A stretch of DNA of 64,000 nucleotides from positions 1-64,000 of the forward strand of contig CAZITV010000001.1 of NCBI GenBank assembly GCA_964542255.1. The letters are read 5' to 3'. This DNA is from CAYMSF01 sp964542255. Its GTDB lineage: Bacteria; Verrucomicrobiota; Lentisphaeria; Victivallales; Victivallaceae. The notes under the pieces are model-generated. The model did no database searches. It saw only the letters and a program-made list of their open reading frames with translations, and was not told the DNA's origin. Positions 16,566-25,297 of the stretch are shown here, piece after piece. Made by a program: the position numbers and the translations under genes. The first letter of the stretch is position 1, and each line of letters opens with the position of its first letter.

Positions 16566-18254
16566 TTATCCAGAACCAGTATTAACCTTTGCCGTTTTTT
16601 TAGCTAAAGCAGCGAGTTTTTCACGAAAAATTTTCGCGTTATGGCGTATATCTACTGGGAATGAACGATGAAATAGGAATAATGATATGTCGTTAGTGAA
16701 ATCTGTCGTTTTACCCAAAACACGTAATTCTTCAATAAAATCATTTTTTTGTTGTTCGTTTTTAGGCCAGCAATGGATTTTTGGTTCAATATAAATTACT
16801 GGAGTATTATCTATAGAAACCAACGCGCTGCGGTTTACTTTGGGATGCTGGTTGAATATTGCTTCAACACAAACAGAATAGAGAACACGTTCTGGCGTTA
16901 CTACGGCATGATTTTTCCTCCCGCAGAACCACAAACGACCTTTGCGGTCAAAATAACCCAGATCGCCCATCCGGTGCCATGATTTGCCATCAGTGTCTGG
17001 AATTGATGATATGGCATTTTGTCTTTGCTGTTTATAATACTCTTTTTTTACCACATCGCCCTTAACAACGATTTCACCAATATTATCAGGGGGTAGTTCC
17101 AGACCAGCATGCCAAATACTGTGTGGTGCGTCGCTTTGCTTTATTACTGCGATCGTTATTCCAGGATTGGGATAGCCAACGCAGTACCCTTTGCCTTGTG
17201 CAGTAAGTGCAGCCGTCTCATTTAGTACTTCCGTACCGGTAAAATTTGTTACAGGTAATGCTTCGGTCGCACCATAAGGAACCATGGTCTTACCATCGCC
17301 AGCGATAATTTGTTTTAGCTGCTGGTGCAGAGCTGCTGGTACTGGAGCCCCCGCGATAAGGACTCTGCGTAGTGAAGGTAGTTTTATCTCGTTATCAATA
17401 CAATACTTTGCCACTGTCTTCCATAATGCTGGGGAACCAAAAGAAAAACTTATTTGTTTGTCCAGTACTGGTTTGATGATATTGTTCGGATTTACTCTTG
17501 CTGGCCGGGTAAAATCCATCTTCGGAATTACTGAAGGCATGCCCAGTGCAACAGCAAATAACGCGAACAACGGAAATGCTGACATGTCAATATGCTCAGG
17601 TCCGGCGCCATATACATCGCGTATTATCTCAATTTGTGATTTAAATGTTCTATGAGTGTAGACAACGCCCTTAGGTGGTCCAGTACTGCCAGTGGTGAAT
17701 ACAATTGCAGCATTATCATCAAGTTTCGTTGGCGCTGGTACAAAGTTAAATTTCGCCCCAGATTTTATCTCTGCAATGCTGACAATTTTCTCCAGTTTTC
17801 TTGTGCCAAATGGCGGGAATTTTCCCAATGAGAAAAAAATATCTGTATTGCTGAAGGTATTCTGACATAAAAGACTCACCCAATGTGCAGGTGATATTGC
17901 AATCATTGCTTGAACATCTGTTTGTCCGATACATCCCAGCAGGTTTTTAAAGCCCATGCCTGGGTCAATCAAAACCGGTACACCGCCAGTCTTGTAGATT
18001 GCAAATACTGCAGCAGTAAACTCCAGACCAGGCCGAAGCATCATCAGCGTTCGTGTCCCCATGCCAATACCAGAAGCTTTGAATTCGCGCGCATAAGCAT
18101 TGGTGAGATTTTCTAATTGTCTAAACGTCAATACAGTATATTCAAAACAGCCGTTGCTGAGACGTTTTGTCGGCATAAATAACGCATCACGGTCAGTATA
18201 TTTTTCTGCCGTTTCAGTCAATAATTGCGCAATATTAAATTGTTCAGGGTTCAT
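16566..18254 (-). CDS. OleC-like AMP-dependent ligase (beta-lactone synthetase family)
   Basis: An adenylate-forming enzyme of 562 residues. Core motifs include FTTGSTGPPKGVVYTH (AMP loop, about 187-202), YGATEALP (about 303-310), MGDLGYFDRKGRLWFCGRK (about 430-448) and a C-terminal RHNAKIFREKL that supplies the catalytic Lys. The MDFTRPARVNP and GYCVGYPNPGI segments are typical of OleC, which turns beta-hydroxy acids into beta-lactones in long-chain olefin synthesis. Ordinary acyl-CoA ligase activity is the alternative. The start at 18254 has AAAAGGAAA just upstream and overlaps the previous gene by 11 nt. No oleA, oleB or oleD is nearby. Confidence 0.8.
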   Translation of the reverse strand: MNPEQFNIAQLLTETAEKYTDRDALFMPTKRLSNGCFEYTVLTFRQLENLTNAYAREFKASGIGMGTRTLMMLRPGLEFTAAVFAIYKTGGVPVLIDPGMGFKNLLGCIGQTDVQAMIAISPAHWVSLLCQNTFSNTDIFFSLGKFPPFGTRKLEKIVSIAEIKSGAKFNFVPAPTKLDDNAAIVFTTGSTGPPKGVVYTHRTFKSQIEIIRDVYGAGPEHIDMSAFPLFALFAVALGMPSVIPKMDFTRPARVNPNNIIKPVLDKQISFSFGSPALWKTVAKYCIDNEIKLPSLRRVLIAGAPVPAALHQQLKQIIAGDGKTMVPYGATEALPVTNFTGTEVLNETAALTAQGKGYCVGYPNPGITIAVIKQSDAPHSIWHAGLELPPDNIGEIVVKGDVVKKEYYKQQRQNAISSIPDTDGKSWHRMGDLGYFDRKGRLWFCGRKNHAVVTPERVLYSVCVEAIFNQHPKVNRSALVSIDNTPVIYIEPKIHCWPKNEQQKNDFIEELRVLGKTTDFTNDISLFLFHRSFPVDIRHNAKIFREKLAALAKKTAKVNTGSG

Positions 18255-19737
18255 TATTTTCCTTTTTTTCAAGATAATTCTTCAAAGCTGTTCTTACAAG
18301 TATTTTATGATTAATCGGCAGATTATTTTTGTCATTGGCAATAGCTTTTAAGCGCGGAAGTTTTCCACCTGCACCAGAAAGGAAAAAACTGCTAAATGCT
18401 ATTGTTAGACGTGGCGGATTAGCGTTCCATTCCACTCCATCATTTTTAAATATAGTGTAACATCCGCTATCAGTGTTCTTGATAATTTTAATGCCATAAC
18501 AGGACAGATTGGTGTCTTTCATAATGCCTGATTCTATCAATTCTGTGATTATGACCGAAACATCTTCAAATGTAACATTGATAGTTCCAACAGTTTCTTC
18601 GTACGGTGCTGCTTGAAATATCATTTCCTGATAAGTTTGGCCACGATTAAAGTTAATTGGTTTTTTGCAGTAAATAGCACTTGTGGTTTTTGCTGCATCT
18701 GCTATTGACGCTGCGATAGTTATTGCCAATTTTTCTGTTAACCTTAAATGCGTTTGCCTTGACAATGTTTCTGATTGGTATTCAACTGAATCTGGCATTA
18801 CAAGTCCGATATCTTGACTATCTGTCACAAGGTTTTTTAATGGAATTAATTCAGAGTATATTTTGACTATCTTTTTTTCTGTTACGTCCCATACAACTGA
18901 TATCCTCCCGACATTTTCACTATGGCTGGCTGTTTGCGCAAACCAGGTGCCTCCCAGTTTCATGCCAGAATTGCTCTGATGAGTGTGCGCTCCGAGAACA
19001 ATATGTATTTCTGGATGCTTGACAGTTAGTGAGTACAATGAATAATCTTTGCCGTATAAACCATGATGAGCAGCAAGAATTATAATATCAGCATTGTGCC
19101 GCTTGGCATCGGCTACCGCGAGCTCTACTGATGGTTCTGCGTCTTTTTGCTTAACCTGAATTTTGCTGCTGTTCCAGAGTGGGTTATCAATTTGAGATGC
19201 GGTAAGGCCAATGACCGCGATATTTAAATCAAAACGTTTTAGCATTACCCATGATTTTAAACTGGGCAACTCCTGGCATTGTATATTCGCAGCCAATACG
19301 TGACCGCGGAATTTACTTATATTTTCGGCGAGACGCATAACCCCAAAATCAAAATCGTGATTGCCGGGAACCCATATGTCAAATTGTAATTCATTTAGAA
19401 CTTGAACAATATTTTCGCCTTGAAAACTTGCCGCCTCTGCTGTGCCTTGTGTCGTATCACCACAATCAATCAGCAGGCATCGCACCTCGCCTCCTGCATC
19501 CTTACGGATATTATTTATTACGTCGCCTAATTTAATGCTGTTTTTGCTGATTTGAGATATTTGTCCATGTGTATCAGATGTATGAATTATAGTTAAGATT
19601 TTTTGTTCTGCACGTGAGGTGCAACATAAAAAAATCAACATGAACAATATTAACCATTTGACAAGAAAGACACATTTTGTTTTTCGTAAAACAGCATTAA
19701 TCAATGTTTGAAGATAACAGGACAATACATACCTCAA
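18244..19737 (-). CDS. Exported 5'-nucleotidase / UshA-family metallophosphatase
   Basis: An exported nucleotide phosphatase of about 497 residues. After a hydrophobic export signal (WLILFMLIFLCCTSRA) come the metallophosphatase motifs HTSDTHGQ, DCGDTTQG, GNHDFDFG, AAHHG and GAHTHQ (about 50-260). A C-terminal 5'-nucleotidase domain follows, with NFNRGQTYQEMIFQAAPYEE. Relatives hydrolyse nucleotides and UDP-sugars in the periplasm. The start is unresolved: the frame opens with TTG at 19737 and no clear ribosome site; another TTG at 19725 follows an AGG. It overlaps the ligase gene by 11 nt, indicating coupled translation. No ATG gives a full signal peptide. Confidence 0.85.
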   Translation of the reverse strand: MRYVLSCYLQTLINAVLRKTKCVFLVKWLILFMLIFLCCTSRAEQKILTIIHTSDTHGQISQISKNSIKLGDVINNIRKDAGGEVRCLLIDCGDTTQGTAEAASFQGENIVQVLNELQFDIWVPGNHDFDFGVMRLAENISKFRGHVLAANIQCQELPSLKSWVMLKRFDLNIAVIGLTASQIDNPLWNSSKIQVKQKDAEPSVELAVADAKRHNADIIILAAHHGLYGKDYSLYSLTVKHPEIHIVLGAHTHQSNSGMKLGGTWFAQTASHSENVGRISVVWDVTEKKIVKIYSELIPLKNLVTDSQDIGLVMPDSVEYQSETLSRQTHLRLTEKLAITIAASIADAAKTTSAIYCKKPINFNRGQTYQEMIFQAAPYEETVGTINVTFEDVSVIITELIESGIMKDTNLSCYGIKIIKNTDSGCYTIFKNDGVEWNANPPRLTIAFSSFFLSGAGGKLPRLKAIANDKNNLPINHKILVRTALKNYLEKKENNEP

Positions 19738-20040
19738 ATAATGTTATCGCGACTGCGCAATATTAAACTAATACGGTACAGAACGCTGAAGCCTAAGCAC
19801 ATTCAATTAGACTGCAAAAACGAATGTGCTGTAATGCAAATTGTTTAATTATATGGTTGACACTATACAAGATAACCTAAAAATTAAATGGGCATTAAGG
19901 AAAATTCAATAATAATCGGCAAAAAAATGTAATTTTTATGTGATGCTATCTTGAAAAAAATTAAAATTATAGCATATTATTGAACTATATTTTAATTAAA
20001 TATTATTTGACATTTAAAAATTAACATAGCGAGGTATCGT
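19738..20040. other. Divergent promoter region
   Basis: About 300 nt of strongly AT-rich DNA between the minus-strand nucleotidase and the plus-strand small basic protein. No gene is visible. TTGACA occurs twice (19857-19862 and 20007-20012) but without a well-spaced -10 box. The better promoter candidate for the small basic protein is described separately. Confidence 0.5.
19951..19980 (+). promoter_or_regulatory. Candidate sigma-70 promoter for small basic protein
   Basis: TTGAAA (19951-19956) and TATTAT (19975-19980) are separated by 18 nt. A start near 19987 would give a leader of about 54 nt. AT-richness makes chance matches likely. Confidence 0.35.
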
Positions 20041-20193
20041 ATGTCTCAACATCCAAGTCTAAGAGTCGGCGGCAAGATCCGCAAAAAAAGAAATGTAATG
20101 AAACGTTTCGAACGTATTGACGCATTAAAGGCTGAAAATCGCCTTGCTGAAGGCAAAGTTTTCGGATTACCGAAAACCAAACCTGTTGAGTGA
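20041..20193 (+). CDS. Small basic protein of the PVC group
   Basis: A 50-residue, strongly basic protein: MSQHPSLRVGGKIRKKRNV opens it and it ends GLPKTKPVE. The middle MKRFERIDALK and the PKTKP ending match the small basic family described for Chlamydiae, Verrucomicrobia and Lentisphaerae (recalled as TIGR04137, proposed to be ribosome-associated). GAGGT lies 7 nt before the ATG and a strong terminator follows, so it is a complete single-gene unit. The function is unproven. The gene is a useful lineage marker and supports assigning this chromosome to the PVC superphylum. Confidence 0.85.
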   Translation: MSQHPSLRVGGKIRKKRNVMKRFERIDALKAENRLAEGKVFGLPKTKPVE

Positions 20194-20222
20194 TTGTTCC
20201 TGATCTTTTCTGCTTGATTTTT

Positions 20223-20254
20223 GCGGCGCATTTTGATGCGCCGCTTTTATTTTC
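20223..20254 (+). terminator. Strong intrinsic terminator after small basic protein
   Basis: A perfect 9-bp GC-rich stem (20223-20231 with 20236-20244) has a 4-nt loop and is followed by TTTTATTTT. It lies 29 nt past the stop of the small basic protein gene. This is the clearest terminator in the window. Confidence 0.92.
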
Positions 20255-20325
20255 TCTGTTTTAGATTATGTTATCGCTAGTTGTTCTTGCAACTTGAATG
20301 AACCAATAATCGAAAGGAGTTGACG

Positions 20326-21129
20326 ATGTTATTATCATTGAAATTACTGTTTGCCGCACTTGTTTTATGTATTGCCTCACAGCTGCAGGCAGCAACGATA
20401 GTTTACAGGGCAAACCCGGAAAACGAACCCAAGCGCATCGCCAAAGTTAAAATTATCAGCATTAACAAAAATATAGTAGTCATCGAAAAAGATGGTGCAC
20501 GAACCAGCATTGGATTAGGGCAACTGGTTGAGTACTATGATTCAGATGTCGAAAATGGTGGTGAGGGGATTGACGATAATACTTGTGAATATAGTGTAAG
20601 TATCCATGAAGTTGATATGCCCAAAACTGGATATGCCAAGTCCGGTAGCAATAAAAAATCTGAAGTTTCTGAATGCGAAATACAATATTCAATAATCCGT
20701 AATAAAACAGATGGCGTAAATTATAATGTGGTAAAAGAACCATATTGTTATATCACAATTTTGCTCGACAATGACGATAAAAATGGCGGTAGAAGCATTT
20801 TACGTTATGGGTATCCCACTGAACGGGCAAAAGTTAGTAAGAATGATGGTTACGATAAGGCCGCTATTATTAAGCAAGTTACTGCACTAAACCGTCATAC
20901 AATTAATTTTAATAATTTGAATGATTTGTCGAGCAGTAAAAGCTTTGACAGTAAAATTTCAGGAGCTAATGAACGCTCCATCAAAATTAAATTAACCAAT
21001 GTTAAGGAGCGGCGCATCATTGCCTATCATATTGAATTTTGGGGAAAAAAAGAGGTCGCCGGACAAAAAGATTGGAAAGAGGTAGGCGTAAAAGTAGGAA
21101 ATAATTGGTGGATGCAGCATTGGAATTAA
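20326..21129 (+). CDS. Exported protein of unknown function
   Basis: A 267-residue protein not assigned to a family. It begins with a clear signal peptide (MLLSLKLLFAALVLCIASQ, likely cleaved after LQA), so it is exported. The next 45 residues (KVKIISINKNIVVIEKDG) look like a small beta-barrel or SHD1/SH3-like segment. The rest is beta-rich and hydrophilic and ends with an aromatic GNNWWMQHWN. The ATG at 20326 is chosen because AAAGGAG lies 6 nt upstream. It is flanked by a terminator upstream and aconitase 104 nt downstream, so it may be transcribed alone. Confidence 0.8.
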   Translation: MLLSLKLLFAALVLCIASQLQAATIVYRANPENEPKRIAKVKIISINKNIVVIEKDGARTSIGLGQLVEYYDSDVENGGEGIDDNTCEYSVSIHEVDMPKTGYAKSGSNKKSEVSECEIQYSIIRNKTDGVNYNVVKEPYCYITILLDNDDKNGGRSILRYGYPTERAKVSKNDGYDKAAIIKQVTALNRHTINFNNLNDLSSSKSFDSKISGANERSIKIKLTNVKERRIIAYHIEFWGKKEVAGQKDWKEVGVKVGNNWWMQHWN

Positions 21130-21233
21130 TTCTGTGTTAATTTATAATTTTTTAATAAGTCACTAGCCAGCAATTATGCCGTCAACAGGTTTGATGCATA
21201 ATTAGCCGCTATATGTTTAAAAAGGATATTCTT

Positions 21234-23183
21234 ATGGCAAAAGGAACTGTAGTTCAAAAAATAATCGACCGGCATCTTATCGGCGGAGAAAAAACGATTG
21301 GAGCACCAGTATCAATCAAAATTGACCAAACACTTACTCAAGATGCAACCGGCACAATGGCTTATCTTGAATTAGAAGCCATGCGCGTCAATAAAGTCAA
21401 AACAGAATTGTCAGTTTCATATGTTGACCACAATATGCTGCAAAATGGTCCAGAAAACCGCAATGACCATCTCTACTTACAGTCTGTCGCAGCGGCAAAG
21501 GGTGTCTACTTTTCTCAGCCTGGCAATGGTATTTGTCATCAGGTGCATTTAGAAAGATTCGCTTGTCCCGGCAAAACCCTTTTAGGTTCAGATTCACACA
21601 CACCAACCGGTGGCGGAATCGGTATGATGGCAATTGGCGCAGGCGGTTTGGATGTTGCTCAGGCAATGGCTGGGATTCCATTTCGTCTTGCATACCCAAA
21701 AATTATCGGTGTGAAATTATCTGGACATTTGAATTCATGGTGCTCTGCCAAAGATGTTATCTTGAAATTATTGAGTATTCTTACTACAAAAGGCAATGTC
21801 GGCAGTGTGGTTGAATATTTTGGTGATGGTGTTGCGGAGCTTACAGTGCCGCAGCGTGCAACTATCACTAATATGGGCACAGAATTAGGCGTGACAACAT
21901 CAGTTTTTCCGTCAGACGCCATGACACGCGATTTTATGGTCGCACAGGGCAGGGGGGATACATGGACCGAATTAATAGCTGATAATAATGTGGAATACGA
22001 CCGCGTTATTGAAATTGATTTGTCTGCCGTCGAACCTGCTGCGGCTTGTCCATCAAGTCCGGATAATATCAAACTTATTAGGGACTTGTGCGGAGTCAAG
22101 GTGGAGCAGGTTATCATTGGCTCATGTACAAACAGCTCTTTGCGCGATTTGGCTGTTGTCGCGGCAGTGTTGAAAAATCGCAAAGTTAATGAAAATGTTA
22201 CGTTGGCGATTGCTCCAGGAAGTCGTCAAGTCTTAGAAATGCTTTCCCGTAATGGTATGCTTGCAGATATGATTGCAGCAGGCGCAAGAATTCTGGAAAC
22301 CGGCTGCGGTCCGTGCATCGGACAAGGTCAAAGCCCTGCAGATGGAACCGTTTCACTAAGAACCTTTAATCGAAATTTTGCAGGGCGAACCGGGACAAAA
22401 AATGACCAAGCTTACTTGGTCAGCCCTGAAGTCGCAATTGCAGCAGCATTAAACGGTGTCATCACTGACCCGCGCGAAATGGGTATTGATTACCCTGAAA
22501 TACCGGTATTTGACAAGTTTTTGGTTAATGATAATATGATTATTACACCAATTGCAGATAATAACAGTGTTGAAATTATTCGCAAACCTACCATCGGCGC
22601 ACCGCCATTGAACAGCAATCTTCCGGAAAATATCGATGGTACTGTAGTAATTAAGGTTGGCGATAAAATCACTACTGACCACATTATGCCGGCCGGAGTC
22701 CATCTCAAACTGCGGAGTAATATCCCCGCCTATTCAAAAGTTGTTTTTGAGTGTTTTAACGAAAATGGGGCTCAAACATTTGCGGAACGTGCAGCTAAAG
22801 TCAGAGATGCAGGTCATCATGGTATTATTATTGGCCGGGATAGTTATGGACAAGGTTCATCACGTGAACATGCAGCCATTTGTCCTATGTATCTAGGCAT
22901 TAAGGTAGTCATTGCAGTTTCAATTGAACGCATTCACGCGGCGAATTTAGTCAATTTCGGGATACTGCCGTTGATTTTTAATGATTTGGCTGATTACGAT
23001 CTTATTAACCAAGGCGATACAATTACAATTAGCGATATCGCTGGTCAACTTGATGTCGGCAAACCCATATCTGCAGCAGTTCATACAGCCAATGGCAAAA
23101 TATTTAATATTGCCTTAAAGCACAATCTATCTGATGAAGATATTAAAATTATCCGTGCTGGAGGAATTCTAAACTGTGTGTGA
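21234..23183 (+). CDS. Aconitate hydratase (single-chain, ~650-residue type)
   Basis: It isomerises citrate and isocitrate through aconitate. The 649 residues resemble the shorter aconitase class found in anaerobes rather than the 890-residue AcnA. The [4Fe-4S] cysteines are in GSCTNSS (about 300-306) and ETGCGPCIGQGQ (about 361-372). SDSHTPTGGG (about 121-130) and the swivel-domain motifs GDKITTDHIMPAG and GRDSYGQGSSREH are also present. A related homoaconitase or isopropylmalate role is less likely given the single-chain layout. The ATG at 21234 follows AAAGGA. Its last 8 nt overlap ung. Confidence 0.92.
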   Translation: MAKGTVVQKIIDRHLIGGEKTIGAPVSIKIDQTLTQDATGTMAYLELEAMRVNKVKTELSVSYVDHNMLQNGPENRNDHLYLQSVAAAKGVYFSQPGNGICHQVHLERFACPGKTLLGSDSHTPTGGGIGMMAIGAGGLDVAQAMAGIPFRLAYPKIIGVKLSGHLNSWCSAKDVILKLLSILTTKGNVGSVVEYFGDGVAELTVPQRATITNMGTELGVTTSVFPSDAMTRDFMVAQGRGDTWTELIADNNVEYDRVIEIDLSAVEPAAACPSSPDNIKLIRDLCGVKVEQVIIGSCTNSSLRDLAVVAAVLKNRKVNENVTLAIAPGSRQVLEMLSRNGMLADMIAAGARILETGCGPCIGQGQSPADGTVSLRTFNRNFAGRTGTKNDQAYLVSPEVAIAAALNGVITDPREMGIDYPEIPVFDKFLVNDNMIITPIADNNSVEIIRKPTIGAPPLNSNLPENIDGTVVIKVGDKITTDHIMPAGVHLKLRSNIPAYSKVVFECFNENGAQTFAERAAKVRDAGHHGIIIGRDSYGQGSSREHAAICPMYLGIKVVIAVSIERIHAANLVNFGILPLIFNDLADYDLINQGDTITISDIAGQLDVGKPISAAVHTANGKIFNIALKHNLSDEDIKIIRAGGILNCV

Positions 23184-23904
23184 TTATGGCAAAGCTGATT
23201 GGCTAAATTTATTTGAGTATTTGCCAAATGATTGGCGTAAAGAGCTTTCAGCTTATGTTCCACAGGTTACGACAGCAAAGATTCAAGATTTTCTGCATAA
23301 TGAAGCCTTTGACAATACTGTTTTCCCGCCGGTCAAAATGGTGTTTAGGGCTTTTGCGCTTACTCCCTTTGCCAAGGTTCGTGTCGTTTTATTAGGACAA
23401 GACCCGTACCATGATGACCATCAAGCACACGGTCTCTGCTTTTCAGTCCAAGATGGCATTCCTTTGCCGCCATCACTGCGCAATATTTTTAAAGAGCTGG
23501 AAAGTGATTTAGGTTGTCCAGTACCAACTAATGGCAATCTTGAATGCTGGGCGGAGCAGGGGATATTGATGCTTAATACAGTCTTGACGGTTAGAGCGCA
23601 TCAGGCTAATTCTCATCAGAATTGCGGTTGGCAAGATTTTACCGATGCAGTTATTATGGCGGTTAATAAGCAGATACATCCGATCATTTTTGTTTTATGG
23701 GGTAATAATGCGCAAAAAAAACAATATTTAATTGATTCATCGAGGCACCGCATTGTACTTTGTGCACACCCATCGCCACTGTCTGCGTATCGGGGGTTCT
23801 TGGGCAGTCGCCCATTTTCAACGATTAATATGATGTTGTCAGATTTAGGTCATTCGCCTATTGACTGGCGGGTACCCGAGACTCAACTAGAACTGCCGCT
23901 ATAA
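23176..23904 (+). CDS. ung: Uracil-DNA glycosylase, family 1
   Basis: It removes uracil from DNA and so starts base-excision repair. The 242 residues carry the family-1 motif GQDPYHD (water-activating Asp, about 75-81), the LLNTVLT-like strand (LMLNTVLTVRAHQANSH), VLWGNNAQ and the leucine-loop motif AHPSPLSAYRGFLGS. The start is GTG at 23176, preceded by GGAGGA (23160-23165), inside the end of the aconitase gene. The tight overlap suggests one transcript, though the two functions are unrelated. Confidence 0.97.
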   Translation: MCDYGKADWLNLFEYLPNDWRKELSAYVPQVTTAKIQDFLHNEAFDNTVFPPVKMVFRAFALTPFAKVRVVLLGQDPYHDDHQAHGLCFSVQDGIPLPPSLRNIFKELESDLGCPVPTNGNLECWAEQGILMLNTVLTVRAHQANSHQNCGWQDFTDAVIMAVNKQIHPIIFVLWGNNAQKKQYLIDSSRHRIVLCAHPSPLSAYRGFLGSRPFSTINMMLSDLGHSPIDWRVPETQLELPL

Positions 23905-24019
23905 CTTTTTGCCCGAGTCGCTATGCAACATTACATTGATTTAAATAATTATTGAGATATATTCATTGATGATTTGCAGCTGATTAAATTTTAGATTTCG
24001 CTAGATAAGGATTTAACAA

Positions 24020-25297
24020 ATGGATAAAAGTATTGATGAAATGCAAATGATAATGAATGAGGCAGGGGAACGAGCTGTTTCTGCTTCACGCTGCTTGGCA
24101 GTTATGTCAACTCACGATAAAAATATTTGCCTGGAACGGATGGCTGCTGAAATTGAAGCAAATATTTCTGAAATTATTAAAGCTAACGCAAAAGACTTAG
24201 AGGCAGGTTGTAAAAATGGTTTATCTGCCGCAATGCTTGACCGGCTGAAAGTTGATGAAAAGCGCATTAAAAGTATGGCCGACGGAATGCGTTATGTCGC
24301 CAGTTTAGAAGATCCTGTCGGCAGGGAGCTTTTCGCTACCGTGCGCCCAAATGGTTTGACAATCAAAAAAATATCTGTACCCATTGGTGTTATTGGCATA
24401 ATTTATGAATCTCGCCCCAATGTTACCACCGATGCGGCTGGACTATGTCTCAAAGCAGGCAATGCCGTTATTTTACGCGGCGGCAGTGAAGCTTTCAACA
24501 CCAATAAAGTATTGGCACATTGTCTTAATCGTGCGGGGGTTATGGCAGGACTGCCTGATGGTGCAGTACAGTTGGTCCCTTGGACCGACCGAAAAGCTGT
24601 TAATATCATGTTGAAAATGAATAAATATATTGATTTAATTATTCCACGCGGCGGCGAGAGTCTTATCCGCACCATTGTGGAAAACTCCACTATCCCTGTC
24701 ATCAAGCATTACAAAGGTGTTTGTCATCTGTACATTGATGATAAATGTGATATTGACATGGCGGTTAGCATTGTCGAAAACGCGAAATGCCAACGTCCCG
24801 GAGTTTGCAATGCGTTAGAAACATTATTAATTAACCGTGCAGTATTACCGAAATTTATTGCGCCTTTCCTGCACTCCATGAAGAAGCATAATGTTGAATT
24901 GCGCGGTGATTCAGCATTTATTGCCGCAGCTGGCATAAGATCTATTAAAACTGCCACAGAAGAAGATTATTACGCAGAATTTCTTGATTTAATTTTGGCT
25001 GTAGCGGTGGTGGATGATGTCGGACAGGCCGTAGAGCATATTAACCGTTATGGGTCAAAACACAGCGATGGCATTATTACTTCAAGTGAAGCAAATGCTG
25101 ATTTTTTTATGCTGCGGGTTGATTCTTCAACTGTTTATCACAATGCTTCGACGCGTTTTACGGACGGTGGCGAATTTGGAATGGGAGCAGAAATTGGCAT
25201 TAGTACTGATAAACTTCACGCTCGCGGTCCGATGGGGTTAGCCGAATTGACATCATATAAATATTTTGTTTATGGCAGTGGACAGATTCGCGGATGA
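24020..25297 (+). CDS. proA: Glutamate-5-semialdehyde dehydrogenase
   Basis: This is the second step of proline synthesis: it reduces gamma-glutamyl phosphate with NADPH. The 425 residues show the aldehyde-dehydrogenase fold with the ProA signatures YESRPNVTTDAAGLCLKAGNAV (about 134-155), VIKHYKGVCHLYID, the catalytic Cys in QRPGVCNALETLL (about 262), and the ending GAEIGISTDKLHARGPMGL. AAGGAT precedes the ATG. ProB, its partner, is not in the window. The stop overlaps the start of mtaB by 4 nt (ATGA). Confidence 0.98.
   Translation: MDKSIDEMQMIMNEAGERAVSASRCLAVMSTHDKNICLERMAAEIEANISEIIKANAKDLEAGCKNGLSAAMLDRLKVDEKRIKSMADGMRYVASLEDPVGRELFATVRPNGLTIKKISVPIGVIGIIYESRPNVTTDAAGLCLKAGNAVILRGGSEAFNTNKVLAHCLNRAGVMAGLPDGAVQLVPWTDRKAVNIMLKMNKYIDLIIPRGGESLIRTIVENSTIPVIKHYKGVCHLYIDDKCDIDMAVSIVENAKCQRPGVCNALETLLINRAVLPKFIAPFLHSMKKHNVELRGDSAFIAAAGIRSIKTATEEDYYAEFLDLILAVAVVDDVGQAVEHINRYGSKHSDGIITSSEANADFFMLRVDSSTVYHNASTRFTDGGEFGMGAEIGISTDKLHARGPMGLAELTSYKYFVYGSGQIRG

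Noticed and set aside
20046..20231. 61-codon minus-strand frame over the small basic protein
   Set aside because: Shadow of the plus-strand gene and its terminator.
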